Below are positions 16,178 to 25,277 of a DNA stretch of 63,807 nucleotides, piece by piece. The translations under genes were made by a program, and so were the position numbers. The notes under the pieces were generated by a model, which did not search any database, was not told where the DNA came from, and saw only the letters and a program-made list of their open reading frames with translations. This DNA is from an uncultured Clostridia bacterium (lineage in GTDB: Bacteria > Bacillota > Clostridia > Christensenellales > Aristaeellaceae), in contig CAKUOX010000008.1 of the NCBI GenBank assembly GCA_934670175.1, positions 1 to 63,807 on the forward strand, in the 5' to 3' direction. The first letter of the stretch is position 1. Every line of letters begins with the position of its first letter.

Positions 16178-17212
16178 ATGGAAAAGCGCGTTACGATTTA
16201 CGATATTGCGGATAAGCTGGGCATATCCATCGCTACGGTCAACCGTGCGCTGAACGACAAGCCGCGCGTGAAGCCGGAAACGCGGGAGCTGGTCAAGCGC
16301 ACGGCCGAGGAGATGGGCTTTCGCCCCAACGCGCTGGCGCGGTCGCTGTCGCGCCGTCAGCTTCGGCTCGGCGTGCTCGCGTTTACCTCCTTTCCGGAAT
16401 TCCACGGCCGCTTCATCGACGGCGCAAAGAGCGCCGGACAGGAGCTGCAGGATTTCAACGTTTCCGTGGATTACTTTTCCTATAACGAGGGCATGTCGGA
16501 TGCGCCGGAGGCGGAGCGCTTTCTGCACGACTGCCTGAAATACTTCGTGGATAAGCACTACGACGGCGTGCTCGCGCTGGCGCGCCATACGATGGATTTT
16601 GCGTGCTTTGCTGAAAACGGCGTCTATCTTGCGGCGGCGGTCAACGATATTGATCCGCAGATGCGCCGCTTCTACGTTTGCTACAACGGCTTTGTGGCGG
16701 GCAAAATGGCGGCGGAGCTGATCTATCGCCTGCTGCCGGACCGCAGCCTGCCGGTGGCCATTGCGTCCGGCTGGAAGGGCACGGGCATTCATACCATCAT
16801 CGAAAACGGCTTCCGCAGCCAGATGGAGCGGATGCCGCTGAACCTGTTTCGCGTGTGCTTCAACAACGATAACGAGGATATTGCCTATGCGTCTACGCGG
16901 CAGCTGCTGGAGGACTGCCCGAACCTGGGGGCGATCTATGTCAATTCCTTCAATTCCAGCGGCGTGATCCGCGCCGTCAGACATGCGGGCAAGCTTGGCA
17001 GGATTCTGCTGATTACCTCCGATATTTATGACGAACTTCGCCAACATATAACAAACGGCGACGTCACTGCGTCCATTTTTCAGAACCAGTATGAACAGGG
17101 AAAACGCGGCGTACACATGCTCTATCACGCGCTGGCCGACCAGCAGACCTATGATAACAGCGTAATGATCGATCCGCAGATAATTATGGCAAGCAATCTG
17201 GATTTGTTCTGA
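16178..17212 (+). CDS. LacI-family transcriptional regulator
   Basis: This 344-residue protein has a classic LacI helix-turn-helix (VTIYDIADKLGISIATVNRA, about 4-23, then LNDKPRVKPETRELV) and a periplasmic-binding-protein-type sensor domain resembling those that bind pentoses or similar sugars. The ATG at 16178 is 7 bases after GGAGG; in-frame upstream codons overlap the promoter. It stands immediately upstream of the sugar ABC operon in the same direction and is the natural ligand-specific regulator of it. Its own operator was not identified. Confidence 0.9.
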   Translation: MEKRVTIYDIADKLGISIATVNRALNDKPRVKPETRELVKRTAEEMGFRPNALARSLSRRQLRLGVLAFTSFPEFHGRFIDGAKSAGQELQDFNVSVDYFSYNEGMSDAPEAERFLHDCLKYFVDKHYDGVLALARHTMDFACFAENGVYLAAAVNDIDPQMRRFYVCYNGFVAGKMAAELIYRLLPDRSLPVAIASGWKGTGIHTIIENGFRSQMERMPLNLFRVCFNNDNEDIAYASTRQLLEDCPNLGAIYVNSFNSSGVIRAVRHAGKLGRILLITSDIYDELRQHITNGDVTASIFQNQYEQGKRGVHMLYHALADQQTYDNSVMIDPQIIMASNLDLF

Positions 17213-17282
17213 ATATATAACTCAAATAGAGCGTTTATTGGCACATATCATCTATATTGCACGACTGTTTTTAAAGCAACAT

Positions 17283-17304
17283 GACGATATTTTGGAATAT
17301 CGTC
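17283..17304. other. Hairpin downstream of the LacI gene
   Basis: GACGATATT and AATATCGTC form a perfect 9-bp stem around TTGG. No T-run follows, so it is either a weak terminator or a palindromic binding site. Confidence 0.45.
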
Positions 17305-17357
17305 TCGAAAGTTGATTCAACATATTTACAAATCAAATTCGCTATGCTAAAATACGC

Positions 17358-17387
17358 TTACAAAGCTGTTGTTGAGGCGTGTATTAT
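17358..17387 (+). promoter_or_regulatory. Promoter of the carbohydrate operon
   Basis: TTACAA (17358-17363) and TATTAT (17382-17387) are 18 bases apart, giving a leader of about 150 bases before the binding-protein gene. Confidence 0.55.
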
Positions 17388-17422
17388 ACTGGTTTGCGTA
17401 ACCGCTTACATTTTTTGCCGGC

Positions 17423-17469
17423 TGGTATTACCATTTCGCTGCATTGGTCGTACCACAATGGTATGACTG
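17423..17469. promoter_or_regulatory. Cluster of TGGT-N3-ACCA operators in the leader of the carbohydrate operon
   Basis: Three sites follow one another: TGGTATTACCA (17423-17433), TGGTCGTACCA (17445-17455) and the half-site TGGTATGAC (17459-17467). The centres of the first two are 22 bp apart, about two helical turns. The second site, read as 15 bases, matches the palindrome at 12692 and 31429 at 12 of 15 positions. Binding by one of the FCD-GntR proteins is inferred. Confidence 0.65.
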
Positions 17470-17546
17470 CCGCCTGGAGCGCAGGCATTTACAATTGTTT
17501 TCGATTTCCCGCAGAGCGGGCAAGAATAATAAGGAGGAAATCCCAA

Positions 17547-18557
17547 ATGAAGAAGATCCTGGCAATCGTACTCATGGCTATCCTGGCTCTGGCTTCTTTT
17601 GCTGTTGCAGAAGAAATCAACCCCGCTGACTATCCGGTCGCGGTCTGCATGTCCAACCTGACTCACCCCGTGCACCGCATCGTGCAGCTGGGCTTCCTGA
17701 AGGCGGCTCAGGATCTGGGCTATACCAATGCCAAGGCCATCGGTACCGAAGGCAGCGACGCTGCTGAAGTGTTTGCGGCTCTGGAAGCCTTCGCGGATGA
17801 AGGCGGCAAGGGCGCTTTGCTGTTCTGGGGCGACGACGGCTGCTACGAAGCGGTTGAGTACGCTGCGGAGAACGGCGTTGTGGTCGGCATCCCGCACTTC
17901 AAGCATGAGCAGGAAGACGGCACCTATCCCACGGGTCTGGCCTTCAACATGGCTTGCGACCCGGTGCTCTACGGCAAGCAGGTTGCTGAGCTGATGGCTT
18001 CCAAGCTGGAAGGCAAGGCTGGCTCCGTTGCGCTGACCCAGAACACCATGAACACCACCGAGAACGCTGCGACCGAGTCCTTCCGCGCGACCTGGGAAGA
18101 GCTGGCCGCGACCATGGATCTGGACGAGATCAAGCTGCTCGACACCGTGCTGGAAGGCGCTGTTGTTGACGAGGCGACCGCGATCAACCTGTCCATCATC
18201 CAGGCCAACCCCGACATCCTGGGCGCTTTCGGCACCACCGGCAACTCCCCTGTGACCTGGTCCGGCGCTGCTGAGAAGGCCGGCTATGCGGATGGCGAGC
18301 TCGTTATCGTCGGCATGGACGCCACCGAAGGCAACCTGGACGCCCTCGAGGCCGGCAAGGTGACCGCTCTGGTCGCGCAGCCGCTGTATGAGGAATCCTA
18401 TAAGACCATGGAATACCTCGACACCATCTTCCGCGGCGGCGAAGTTCCGATGTGGACTGACCTGGTTGCTCCCGTTGTGACCGCTGATGGCGAAGGCGAA
18501 AACGGCCCCGCTTTCCATCGCGACATCGCGGCTCAGGTTTCCGAGTTCTTTAAGTAA
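17547..18557 (+). CDS. Sugar ABC transporter, solute-binding protein
   Basis: This 336-residue type-1 periplasmic-binding-fold protein (ribose/galactose-binding class) has a signal peptide at 1-21 ending AVA before EEINPAD. There is no Cys near the cleavage site, so it is not a lipoprotein. Its sugar-binding half-domains include HPVHRIVQLGFLKAAQDLGY and VIVGMDATEGNLDALEAGK (the second read from ELVIVGMDATEG). SD AAGGAGG lies 9 bases before ATG 17547. Codon use is biased to C/G-ending favourites, suggesting high expression. It is first in the operon and is followed by a stabilising hairpin. Substrate is unknown; pentoses or furanoses are the usual ligands of this class. Confidence 0.9.
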   Translation: MKKILAIVLMAILALASFAVAEEINPADYPVAVCMSNLTHPVHRIVQLGFLKAAQDLGYTNAKAIGTEGSDAAEVFAALEAFADEGGKGALLFWGDDGCYEAVEYAAENGVVVGIPHFKHEQEDGTYPTGLAFNMACDPVLYGKQVAELMASKLEGKAGSVALTQNTMNTTENAATESFRATWEELAATMDLDEIKLLDTVLEGAVVDEATAINLSIIQANPDILGAFGTTGNSPVTWSGAAEKAGYADGELVIVGMDATEGNLDALEAGKVTALVAQPLYEESYKTMEYLDTIFRGGEVPMWTDLVAPVVTADGEGENGPAFHRDIAAQVSEFFK

Positions 18558-18578
18558 GAATTAAATACCTGTGCACTT

Positions 18579-18610
18579 GAGGGGGCTTATCTGGAGAGGT
18601 AAGCCCTCTC
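18579..18610 (+). other. Hairpin after the binding-protein gene (mRNA stabiliser/attenuator)
   Basis: GAGGGGGCTTA and TAAGCCCTCTC form an 11-bp stem with one G-T pair. No T-run follows, as expected for a 3' stabilising structure that leaves the binding-protein transcript in excess. Confidence 0.6.
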
Positions 18611-18699
18611 TTCTGGAAAAAAAGAGCCTTTTAGCCGGATGAGGCGCTTTGTACAGGAGATGCAGCGCATTTTACTTGACTATGGGATCGACCTCCGAC

Positions 18700-18720
18700 A
18701 GCCTGATTCGCAGGCTTTTT
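18700..18720 (+). terminator. Small intrinsic terminator/attenuator before the ATPase gene
   Basis: AGCCTG and CAGGCT around ATTCG are followed by a T5 run. The stem is short, so partial termination between binding protein and ATPase is the likely effect. Confidence 0.5.
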
Positions 18721-18749
18721 AAGACCATGAAGGACGGGTGATTCAACGA

Positions 18750-20300
18750 ATGGAATATGTACTTGAGGCAATCAATATCACCAAGCGATTTCCCGGCGTG
18801 CTGGCCAACGACAACGTTTGCCTGAATGTGCGCAAGGGCGAGATCCTGGGTTTGATCGGCGAAAACGGCGCCGGTAAATCTACCATCCTGAAGGTGCTCA
18901 ACGGCATTTATCCGCACGGTACCTATACGGGAACACTCAAGCTGAATGGAGAAGAAATCAAGCCCGAGAATCCGTTCGACGCGACGAATCTCGGCATTGG
19001 ATATGTTCCGCAGGAAATCAACGTACTGAAATATTTCTCGGTTGCAGAGAACATTTATATGTCGGATCTGCACCTGGCGCGCGTAAAGGGCGCGGACAAA
19101 GCGAACAAGGCGTTCGTGGATTTTAAGACGATGTATAAGGCGACCGAGGAGCTTCTGACGGTCAACCACATCAACCTGAATCCCCGCGCGGACGTGCGCA
19201 AGCTGTCCATCGGCCAGCAGCAGCTGCTGATGATCGCGCGCGCGCTGGCGACCAATCCCAAGGTGCTGATTCTGGACGAGCCCACGACCTCCCTTTCCAA
19301 CGCGGATGTAGAGCAGCTCTTTACCGTGGTGCGCAAGCTGAAGGAAAAGGGCACGAGCATCATCTTCGTAACGCATAAGCTGGCGGAGATCATGGAGCTG
19401 ACCGACCGCGTGACGATCCTGCGCGACGGCAAGAATATTTCCACCTTTGAACGCGATGAATACGACACGGCCAAGATCATCCACGACATGATCGGCCGCG
19501 ACCTGACGAACATGTACCCGCCGCGCGACGTGAAGATCGGCGAAGAGGTGCTCCGCGTGGAGAACCTGACGGTAGCGCATCCCTACATCGCCAATAAGAA
19601 CCTGATCGAGAACGTGTCCTTCAGCGTGCGCGCGGGCGAGGTTCTGGGCATGGCAGGTCTGGTTGGCGCGGGCCGAAGCGAGGTCTGCATGGCCATCTTC
19701 GGCATGCTGCCCATCAAGTCCGGCTCGGTCTACCTCTATGGCAAGAAGCTGAACATCCACAGCGCCGAGGACGCCATTCGCCATGGCATCGGCATGGTTT
19801 CCGAGGACCGCAAGGTCTACGGCCTGAATTTCGTATGGGACATTCGCACGAACATCGCCGTTTCCAACCTCAAGGCGGTGCGCACGGGCGCGCTGGTCTC
19901 CAGAAGAAAGATGAACACCCGCGTCAGGAAGTATTTTGACGGGCTGCGCATCAAGGCGCCCACGATGGGCACCAAGGTGGTCACGCTGTCCGGCGGCAAC
20001 CAGCAGAAGGTGGTTATTGCCCGCAGCCTGAACACGGAGCCGAAGATCATCATTCTGGACGAGCCGACGAAGGGCATCGACGTGGGCTCCAAGAACGATA
20101 TTTACAATATCATCAACCAGATGGCGGCCGCCGGCGTGGCGGTCATCATGATCTCCTCCGAGCTTCCGGAGCTGATGGGCATGTCGGATCGGTACGTCGT
20201 TATGGCGGAAGGCCGTGCGGTCGGGGAGCTGAGCCGCGAAGAGGGCACGGATTCGCGCATCATGGAAATGTGCGTGCACACCTTTAAGAAGATCCAGTGA
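18750..20300 (+). CDS. Sugar ABC transporter, double ATPase (RbsA/MglA class)
   Basis: This protein of about 516 residues has two ABC domains. The first has Walker A GENGAGKST near the N-terminus and the signature LSIGQQQLLMIARAL. The second has the usual degenerate loop GLVGAGRSE and signature LSGGNQQKVVIARSL. This layout is specific to carbohydrate importers of the RbsABC type. An in-frame GTG four codons upstream is possible, but the AAGGA at 18730-18734 sits too close to it; ATG 18750 is somewhat far. The start is uncertain by 4 codons. Confidence 0.92.
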   Translation: MEYVLEAINITKRFPGVLANDNVCLNVRKGEILGLIGENGAGKSTILKVLNGIYPHGTYTGTLKLNGEEIKPENPFDATNLGIGYVPQEINVLKYFSVAENIYMSDLHLARVKGADKANKAFVDFKTMYKATEELLTVNHINLNPRADVRKLSIGQQQLLMIARALATNPKVLILDEPTTSLSNADVEQLFTVVRKLKEKGTSIIFVTHKLAEIMELTDRVTILRDGKNISTFERDEYDTAKIIHDMIGRDLTNMYPPRDVKIGEEVLRVENLTVAHPYIANKNLIENVSFSVRAGEVLGMAGLVGAGRSEVCMAIFGMLPIKSGSVYLYGKKLNIHSAEDAIRHGIGMVSEDRKVYGLNFVWDIRTNIAVSNLKAVRTGALVSRRKMNTRVRKYFDGLRIKAPTMGTKVVTLSGGNQQKVVIARSLNTEPKIIILDEPTKGIDVGSKNDIYNIINQMAAAGVAVIMISSELPELMGMSDRYVVMAEGRAVGELSREEGTDSRIMEMCVHTFKKIQ

Positions 20301-20320
20301 TACGAGTGAGGTGCTAGAGG

Positions 20321-21370
20321 ATGCAAAATGCAGCGATCAACAGCGGAGCGAAGCCCCCTGTTGCAAAGAAAAAGACAAATAAAGTATTGGTGAAGCTGGT
20401 TCGCACGATCCTGACGCCGGAGATCGGCATGCTGATCCCGATCATCATCGTATGCGTGCTGACCAACAACGCAAATCCGGTGTTCCTGACCTGGAAATTC
20501 TTTTCCAAGCTCCTCGTGAACTCGGTTCCGATCGGCATGATGGCGCTGGGTCAGGCGCTGGTCACGCTCTGCGGCGACGTGGATCTGTCCGTCGGCATGA
20601 ACGGCTGCTTCGCCGGCATCATGATGGGCGTTGCCTGCGATAAATGGGGGCTGAGCACGGTGGCGGGCTCTCCGGCGCTGGGCATCGTGGCCTGCATTCT
20701 GGTGGGCGTTGCCAGCGGCGCGCTGATTGGCGCGATAAACGGCTTCATGACCTCGAAGCTGAAGCTGAGCGCGTGGATCACCACGCTGGCCACACAGTTT
20801 ATCTGCAAGGGTCTGGTGACCACCATTTCCAAGGGCATCACGCTGGATGTGAAGGCGCTGGGCCTGAAGGCGTTCAAGGACGCCCGCCCGCTGTCCCTGT
20901 CCTGGCTGTTCATCATCTTCGTGTGCATCATTATCCTGCTTGAGATCGTGGTGCGCAGGTCTCAATTTGGCTACAAGCTGCGCGCGGTGGGCGGCAATCC
21001 CAACGCGGCGACGATGGGCGGTATTTCCGTGGAGCGCATCCGCTTCCTGGCGTTCCTGCTGGCAGGCGTGCTGGCGGCGCTGAGCGGCGTATTCGAAACC
21101 ATTCAGCAGCAGAAGGCCATTCCGACCAGCGGCGAGGGCCGCGAATTCAGAACGATCATCTGCGTATCCATCGGCGGACTTTCGGCCGGCTACGGCTCCA
21201 TCTTCGGCTGCGCGGTGGGCATTCTGCTCTACCATGTGGTGGTGCGCGCGCTGGAGGTGCTCGGCTGGGATAAGATGCTGCAGCTGGTGCTGATCGGCGC
21301 CATCCTCATCGTGGCCGTGCTGATGGACATCATGCGCAAACGCTTCGAAGCAAAACAGGTCGCGAAATAA
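20321..21370 (+). CDS. Sugar ABC transporter, permease 1 (RbsC class)
   Basis: This 349-residue membrane protein has a hydrophilic Lys-rich N-terminus (GAKPPVAKKKTNK) and then about nine hydrophobic segments. The family block GQALVTLCGDVDLSVGMNG matches the RbsC signature GxTxVxxxGGIDLSVG. GAGGTG precedes the ATG by 7 bases. With the next gene it forms a two-permease importer as in YtfQRT-YjfF or LsrACDB, rather than the single-permease ribose system. Confidence 0.92.
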   Translation: MQNAAINSGAKPPVAKKKTNKVLVKLVRTILTPEIGMLIPIIIVCVLTNNANPVFLTWKFFSKLLVNSVPIGMMALGQALVTLCGDVDLSVGMNGCFAGIMMGVACDKWGLSTVAGSPALGIVACILVGVASGALIGAINGFMTSKLKLSAWITTLATQFICKGLVTTISKGITLDVKALGLKAFKDARPLSLSWLFIIFVCIIILLEIVVRRSQFGYKLRAVGGNPNAATMGGISVERIRFLAFLLAGVLAALSGVFETIQQQKAIPTSGEGREFRTIICVSIGGLSAGYGSIFGCAVGILLYHVVVRALEVLGWDKMLQLVLIGAILIVAVLMDIMRKRFEAKQVAK

Positions 21371-21383
21371 GGGGTGAAGTGAT

Positions 21384-22412
21384 ATGGCACAGATGAATTC
21401 TCAAAAAAACGCCCGTAAGCCCGGCAAGCGGCTCGGGGAAAACAGCATTATCAGAAAGATCACCCGCTCGGATGAGTTCAGCGTATTTCTGCCGCTCCTG
21501 TTTATCGTGCTGATTACCACGATCTTCCGCCCGGACTTCCTGAGCGCGCGCAACTTCTCCATGATGTTCACGGAGATCCCGTTTGTTGCCATCACGGCGC
21601 TGGGCGTGTCCTTCGTGCTGATGACGGGCAATGTGGATATTTCTACCGGACGTATGGCCGGCCTTGGCGGCATCATGATGTCGATGCTGATCGTAGAGCA
21701 CGGCTGGAAGGTGCTTCCCGCAGTTCTGGTGGCATTCGCTGCCTGCGCGATCGTAGGCGTGGTCAATGGTATTCTGGTCGTGAAGCTGGGCATGAGCGAC
21801 TTCGTGGCGACGATGGGCACGATGTACATGGTGCACGGCCTGCGCCACATCGTGATCCACAATCCCGAGCTGAGCATGAACAACCTGGCGGATGCGGGCA
21901 CGGCGCGCTTTATCAACTTCTTTAAGACGCGCATCCTGGGCATGTATCCTTCCTTCTGGATCATGCTGATCCTGTTCGCCATCGTGTTCGTTGTCATTAA
22001 AAAGACGCTTTGGGGACGTCGGCTGCTGGCCTGCGGCGATAACCGCGAGGTGGCCAAGCTCGCCGGCATCAATGTGACGAAGATGCGCATGGAAGCCTAC
22101 ATCATCTGCGCGGTCTTCTGCTGCATCGGCGGCCTGCTGCAGACACTTGATATGAAGCTGGGCCGTCCGGAAACCGGCGACGGCTGGGAATTCCGCGCCA
22201 TCGCGGGCTGCGTTGTCGGCGGCGTATCGCTCTCCGGCGGCAAGGGCTCTCCGTTGGGCGTGCTCATCGGCGTGACGCTGGTGTTCGTCGCGGAAAGCGC
22301 GATCATCTTCCTGGGCATGCCGGACACCCTGCGCGTGTCCGTCAAGGGCGCGGTCATGGCGGCGGCGGTGCTGTTCGACCTGTACAGGCAGTCCAGAAAG
22401 GTTCCTGCATAA
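21384..22412 (+). CDS. Sugar ABC transporter, permease 2 (RbsC class)
   Basis: This 342-residue paralogue of the preceding permease has the block VSFVLMTGNVDISTGRMAGL in the RbsC signature position. It begins 13 bases after the first permease. Together they presumably form a heterodimeric channel. Confidence 0.92.
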   Translation: MAQMNSQKNARKPGKRLGENSIIRKITRSDEFSVFLPLLFIVLITTIFRPDFLSARNFSMMFTEIPFVAITALGVSFVLMTGNVDISTGRMAGLGGIMMSMLIVEHGWKVLPAVLVAFAACAIVGVVNGILVVKLGMSDFVATMGTMYMVHGLRHIVIHNPELSMNNLADAGTARFINFFKTRILGMYPSFWIMLILFAIVFVVIKKTLWGRRLLACGDNREVAKLAGINVTKMRMEAYIICAVFCCIGGLLQTLDMKLGRPETGDGWEFRAIAGCVVGGVSLSGGKGSPLGVLIGVTLVFVAESAIIFLGMPDTLRVSVKGAVMAAAVLFDLYRQSRKVPA

Positions 22413-22419
22413 TACTGTT

Positions 22420-22473
22420 TCGAGATGCGCGGCGGTCAGTGCGATGCATGCATCGCCCCACCGCGCATTTCGA
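22420..22473 (+). other. Long intercistronic hairpin between transporter and enzyme genes
   Basis: TCGAGATGCGCGG pairs with CCGCGCATTTCGA (13 bp, one G-T pair), enclosing the perfect 16-bp palindrome GCGATGCATGCATCGC (22441-22456). No T-run follows. It probably marks an RNA processing or stability boundary inside the operon. Confidence 0.6.
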
Positions 22474-22530
22474 GCCATGGAAAATAAAGATCAACCCTGA
22501 AAAACAAATGTTTTGGGAGGATAAGCAATT

Positions 22531-23319
22531 ATGAAAGTCGATCTGAATGGAAAAGTTGCGATCGTTACCGGTGGCGGCGGCGCGATCGGCACGGCGATGT
22601 GCCTGCAGCTCGCAGCAAATGGCGCGAAGGTCATCGTAGCGGGCAGAACGCTGAAGACGCTTCAGGCCACGGTGGACGCCGTGAAGGCCAACGGCGGCGA
22701 GGCGACGGCCGTGATCGCGGACGTATCCAAGCGTGAGAGCGCCGAAAACCTGGTTCGGGAGACCGTGCGCATCTATGGCAGGCTGGACTGCATGGTGAAC
22801 AACGCTGGCATCAACGGCGGCCCCGAATTTCGCAAACCCATTCATGAATATGACGACGGCCTGTGGGATCGCATCGTGTCGATCGATCTGAACGGCGTGT
22901 ATTATTGCTCCAAGGCGGCAGTTAAGCGGATGATCGAGCAGGGCGAAGGCGGCTGCGTGATCAACGTCGGCTCCATCGTGGGTCTGACGCCGCTGCGCCT
23001 GCAGTGCTCGTTCACGGCTGCGAAGGCCGCCGTGTTCAGCCTGACCAGGACCATGGCGCTGGAGCTCGCGCCCAAGGGCATTCGCGTCAATGGCATTGCG
23101 CCCGGCTCGGTCATGAACGAGGGCGTGAAGGAGCTCTTCTACAACGATAAGGAAAAATCTGCGGCGATCATGTCGCATTTCCCCGTGGGTCATCCCGGCG
23201 AACCGGACGATATTGCGGCGGCGACCTGCTACCTCGCTTCCGAGGACGCAAAATTCATGACCGGATCCATCATCACGGTGGATGGCGGCTGGATCTGCGG
23301 CTACAACCGCGATCTGTAA
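22531..23319 (+). CDS. SDR-family protein 1, catalytic Tyr replaced by Phe
   Basis: This 262-residue short-chain dehydrogenase-fold protein has the nucleotide loop VTGGGGAIGTAM (12-23), NNAG (90-93) and Ser148 in VINVGSIVG. The expected YxxxK motif reads FTAAK, with Phe161 exactly 13 residues after Ser148 and Lys165 kept. The DNA (TTC at that codon) leaves no doubt. The C-terminus resembles gluconate 5-dehydrogenase-like SDRs. It is paralogous to the next gene. Loss of the catalytic Tyr argues against ordinary ketone/alcohol oxidoreduction, unless another residue takes over. Confidence 0.9.
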   Translation: MKVDLNGKVAIVTGGGGAIGTAMCLQLAANGAKVIVAGRTLKTLQATVDAVKANGGEATAVIADVSKRESAENLVRETVRIYGRLDCMVNNAGINGGPEFRKPIHEYDDGLWDRIVSIDLNGVYYCSKAAVKRMIEQGEGGCVINVGSIVGLTPLRLQCSFTAAKAAVFSLTRTMALELAPKGIRVNGIAPGSVMNEGVKELFYNDKEKSAAIMSHFPVGHPGEPDDIAAATCYLASEDAKFMTGSIITVDGGWICGYNRDL

Positions 23320-23362
23320 TTTCGTTTGAAGGACAAGCCGAAGGCTGGGAGGAAGAATTGCT

Positions 23363-24148
23363 ATGATGAATTTGAACGGTAAGGTCGTGATCGTGACCGG
23401 CGGCAGCGGCGCCATCGGCGCGGCGATGGGAAAAGCCTTTGTTGAAAACGGCGCGAAGGTCGTTCTGGCAGCGCGCGATCTTGAAAAGCTGGAAGCAGTG
23501 GCGGCGCAGCTGCGCGCCGCGGGCGGCGAAGCCGCCGCGGTACAGGTGGATGTGACCGATAAGCCGAGCTGCGCGCACATGGTGGACGAGGCCGTGCGCC
23601 TCTTTGGCCGCGTGGACTGCCTGGTCAACTGTGCGGGCGTGCGCGGCAGGCTGGAGCATCGCAAGCCGCTGCAGGATTTTGACGACGCTTATTGGAACGA
23701 GGTCATTGCGACCAACATGACGGGCGTGTTCAATGCGTCCAAGCCTGCGATTCGCGCGATGATCGCGCAGAAGATCGACGGCTGCATCATCAACGTCGGT
23801 TCAGCCACGGGCCTGATTCCGCTGAAGCTGCAGTGCGCGCATTCCGCCGCCAATGCCGGCGTGTTTAATTTTACCAAGGCCATGGCGATGGAGCTCGCGC
23901 CGGAGCATGTGCGCGTGAACGCCATTGCGCCGGGTGAATCCTATAACGACGATGTGAACGCGCTTCTGGAAAAGGATCCCGCGAAGCTGAAGGAGATCAC
24001 CTCGCACATCCCGATGGGACGGCTGGCGAAGGTGGAGGAGCTCTGCGGCATCGCGTGCTTCCTGGCCTCGGATGCCGCCAGCTATATCACTGGCGCGATC
24101 ATTCCGGTGGACGGCGCGTGGACGAGCGGCTATTCCAGAGATTTTTAA
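23363..24148 (+). CDS. SDR-family protein 2, catalytic Tyr and Lys both replaced
   Basis: This 261-residue SDR-fold paralogue of the preceding gene has the nucleotide loop VTGGSGAIGAAM (11-22), NCAG (89-92) and Ser147 in INVGSATG. The YxxxK position reads HSAAN (His160, Asn164), so two of the three catalytic residues are gone while the fold and the nucleotide site are kept. SD GGGAGGA precedes tandem ATG codons at 23363 and 23366. It may form a hetero-oligomer with SDR 1 or catalyse a non-redox step. This is inference. Confidence 0.9.
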   Translation: MMNLNGKVVIVTGGSGAIGAAMGKAFVENGAKVVLAARDLEKLEAVAAQLRAAGGEAAAVQVDVTDKPSCAHMVDEAVRLFGRVDCLVNCAGVRGRLEHRKPLQDFDDAYWNEVIATNMTGVFNASKPAIRAMIAQKIDGCIINVGSATGLIPLKLQCAHSAANAGVFNFTKAMAMELAPEHVRVNAIAPGESYNDDVNALLEKDPAKLKEITSHIPMGRLAKVEELCGIACFLASDAASYITGAIIPVDGAWTSGYSRDF

Positions 24149-24230
24149 ACGGAAAGCGATAGATATTTGAATCGCAAAATACTTATAATACGGATCAAAT
24201 AATGGATCATATAGAGGTGAAAATACGAGC

Positions 24231-25277
24231 ATGAAAGTACTTCTGGCATACGCGCCCGGCGAGCTTCGGGTCGTGGAAATGGAAAAACCCGTGCCCGGAC
24301 CGCGCGAGATCCTGTGCAAGGTGGCGCATTGCGGCGTTTGCGCGACGGATGTGGCGATCAAAAAGGGCATTCTGAACCTGGGCGCAGGCAACGATCCGAT
24401 TTATCCGGTGCGCATCGGCCATGAGTGGTCGGGCCATGTGGTCGAGGTCGGCAAGGAGACCTGGCGCATGAAGGTGGGCGACAAGGTCGTTTCGGATACC
24501 GGCTATTTCTGCGGCGAATGCGAAATGTGCAAGCGCGGCGAATACCAGTCCTGCCTGAACGGACGCGCCATCGGCACGATCGGCAACTGCTGGCCGGGCG
24601 GCTTCGCGGAATATATGCTGATTCCGGAGCGCATGGCGTACAAGGTGCCGGAAAAGGTCGAGCTGGATGAGGCGGCGCTGATCGAGCCCGCCAGCATCGG
24701 CTATTACGGCCTGGAGCGCGCGGGCTTTACTCCGCACACCAACCTGCTCGTGATCGGCACCGGCCCGATCTCCCTGGGCGGCATGGCGTGCGCGAAGGCG
24801 ATGGGTATCGGCAAGACCATCGTTGCCGGACGCAAGGACGCGAAGCTGGCCATCGCGAAGGAGATGGGTGCGGATATTATCGTGAACATGACGCGTGAGA
24901 GCGTGTACGACGTGGTGATGCGCGAGACCAATGGCCGCGGCATGGATATTGTGATGGATTCCACCGGCGCGCCGGAGATCCTGAACGATGCGATGCTGAT
25001 GCTGCGCGGCAGCGGCAAGCTGGTCATCCCCGCGTTTTATGAGCAGGTACTCAACGGCGTGATGCTCGACCGCCTGATCGTGAAGAACTGCACGCTGATC
25101 GGCGCGGCGGGCACGCCCAATATGTCCGATAAGATGCTGGATCTGATGGAGTCCGGCAGGCTGAACCTGAAGCCCATGCTGACCGATCGCTTCCCGTTCG
25201 CGCAGGTGAAGGATGCGTTTGACGCTGTGACCGCCCGCAACGAGAGCCGCGTGAAAGTGATGGTGGATTTCGAATGA
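24231..25277 (+). CDS. Zinc-dependent alcohol/polyol dehydrogenase (MDR family)
   Basis: This 348-residue protein has catalytic zinc ligands Cys37 (CGVC, 34-37) and His64-Glu65 (GHEWSGHVVEVG), and structural-zinc cysteines Cys94, 97, 100 and 108. The NAD-binding loop is VIGTGPISLGG, where most relatives have GxGxxG. It resembles sorbitol/threonine dehydrogenase-type enzymes. It probably oxidises a hydroxyl of the imported sugar or polyol. SD AGAGGTG lies upstream, and the stop overlaps the next start (ATGA). Confidence 0.9.
   Translation: MKVLLAYAPGELRVVEMEKPVPGPREILCKVAHCGVCATDVAIKKGILNLGAGNDPIYPVRIGHEWSGHVVEVGKETWRMKVGDKVVSDTGYFCGECEMCKRGEYQSCLNGRAIGTIGNCWPGGFAEYMLIPERMAYKVPEKVELDEAALIEPASIGYYGLERAGFTPHTNLLVIGTGPISLGGMACAKAMGIGKTIVAGRKDAKLAIAKEMGADIIVNMTRESVYDVVMRETNGRGMDIVMDSTGAPEILNDAMLMLRGSGKLVIPAFYEQVLNGVMLDRLIVKNCTLIGAAGTPNMSDKMLDLMESGRLNLKPMLTDRFPFAQVKDAFDAVTARNESRVKVMVDFE

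Noticed and set aside
17283..17304. Reading the 9-bp hairpin as the LacI operator
   Set aside because: It lacks the central-CG LacI-type symmetry (TGNAANCGNTTNCA) and lies 50 bases upstream of the promoter; left as an unassigned hairpin.
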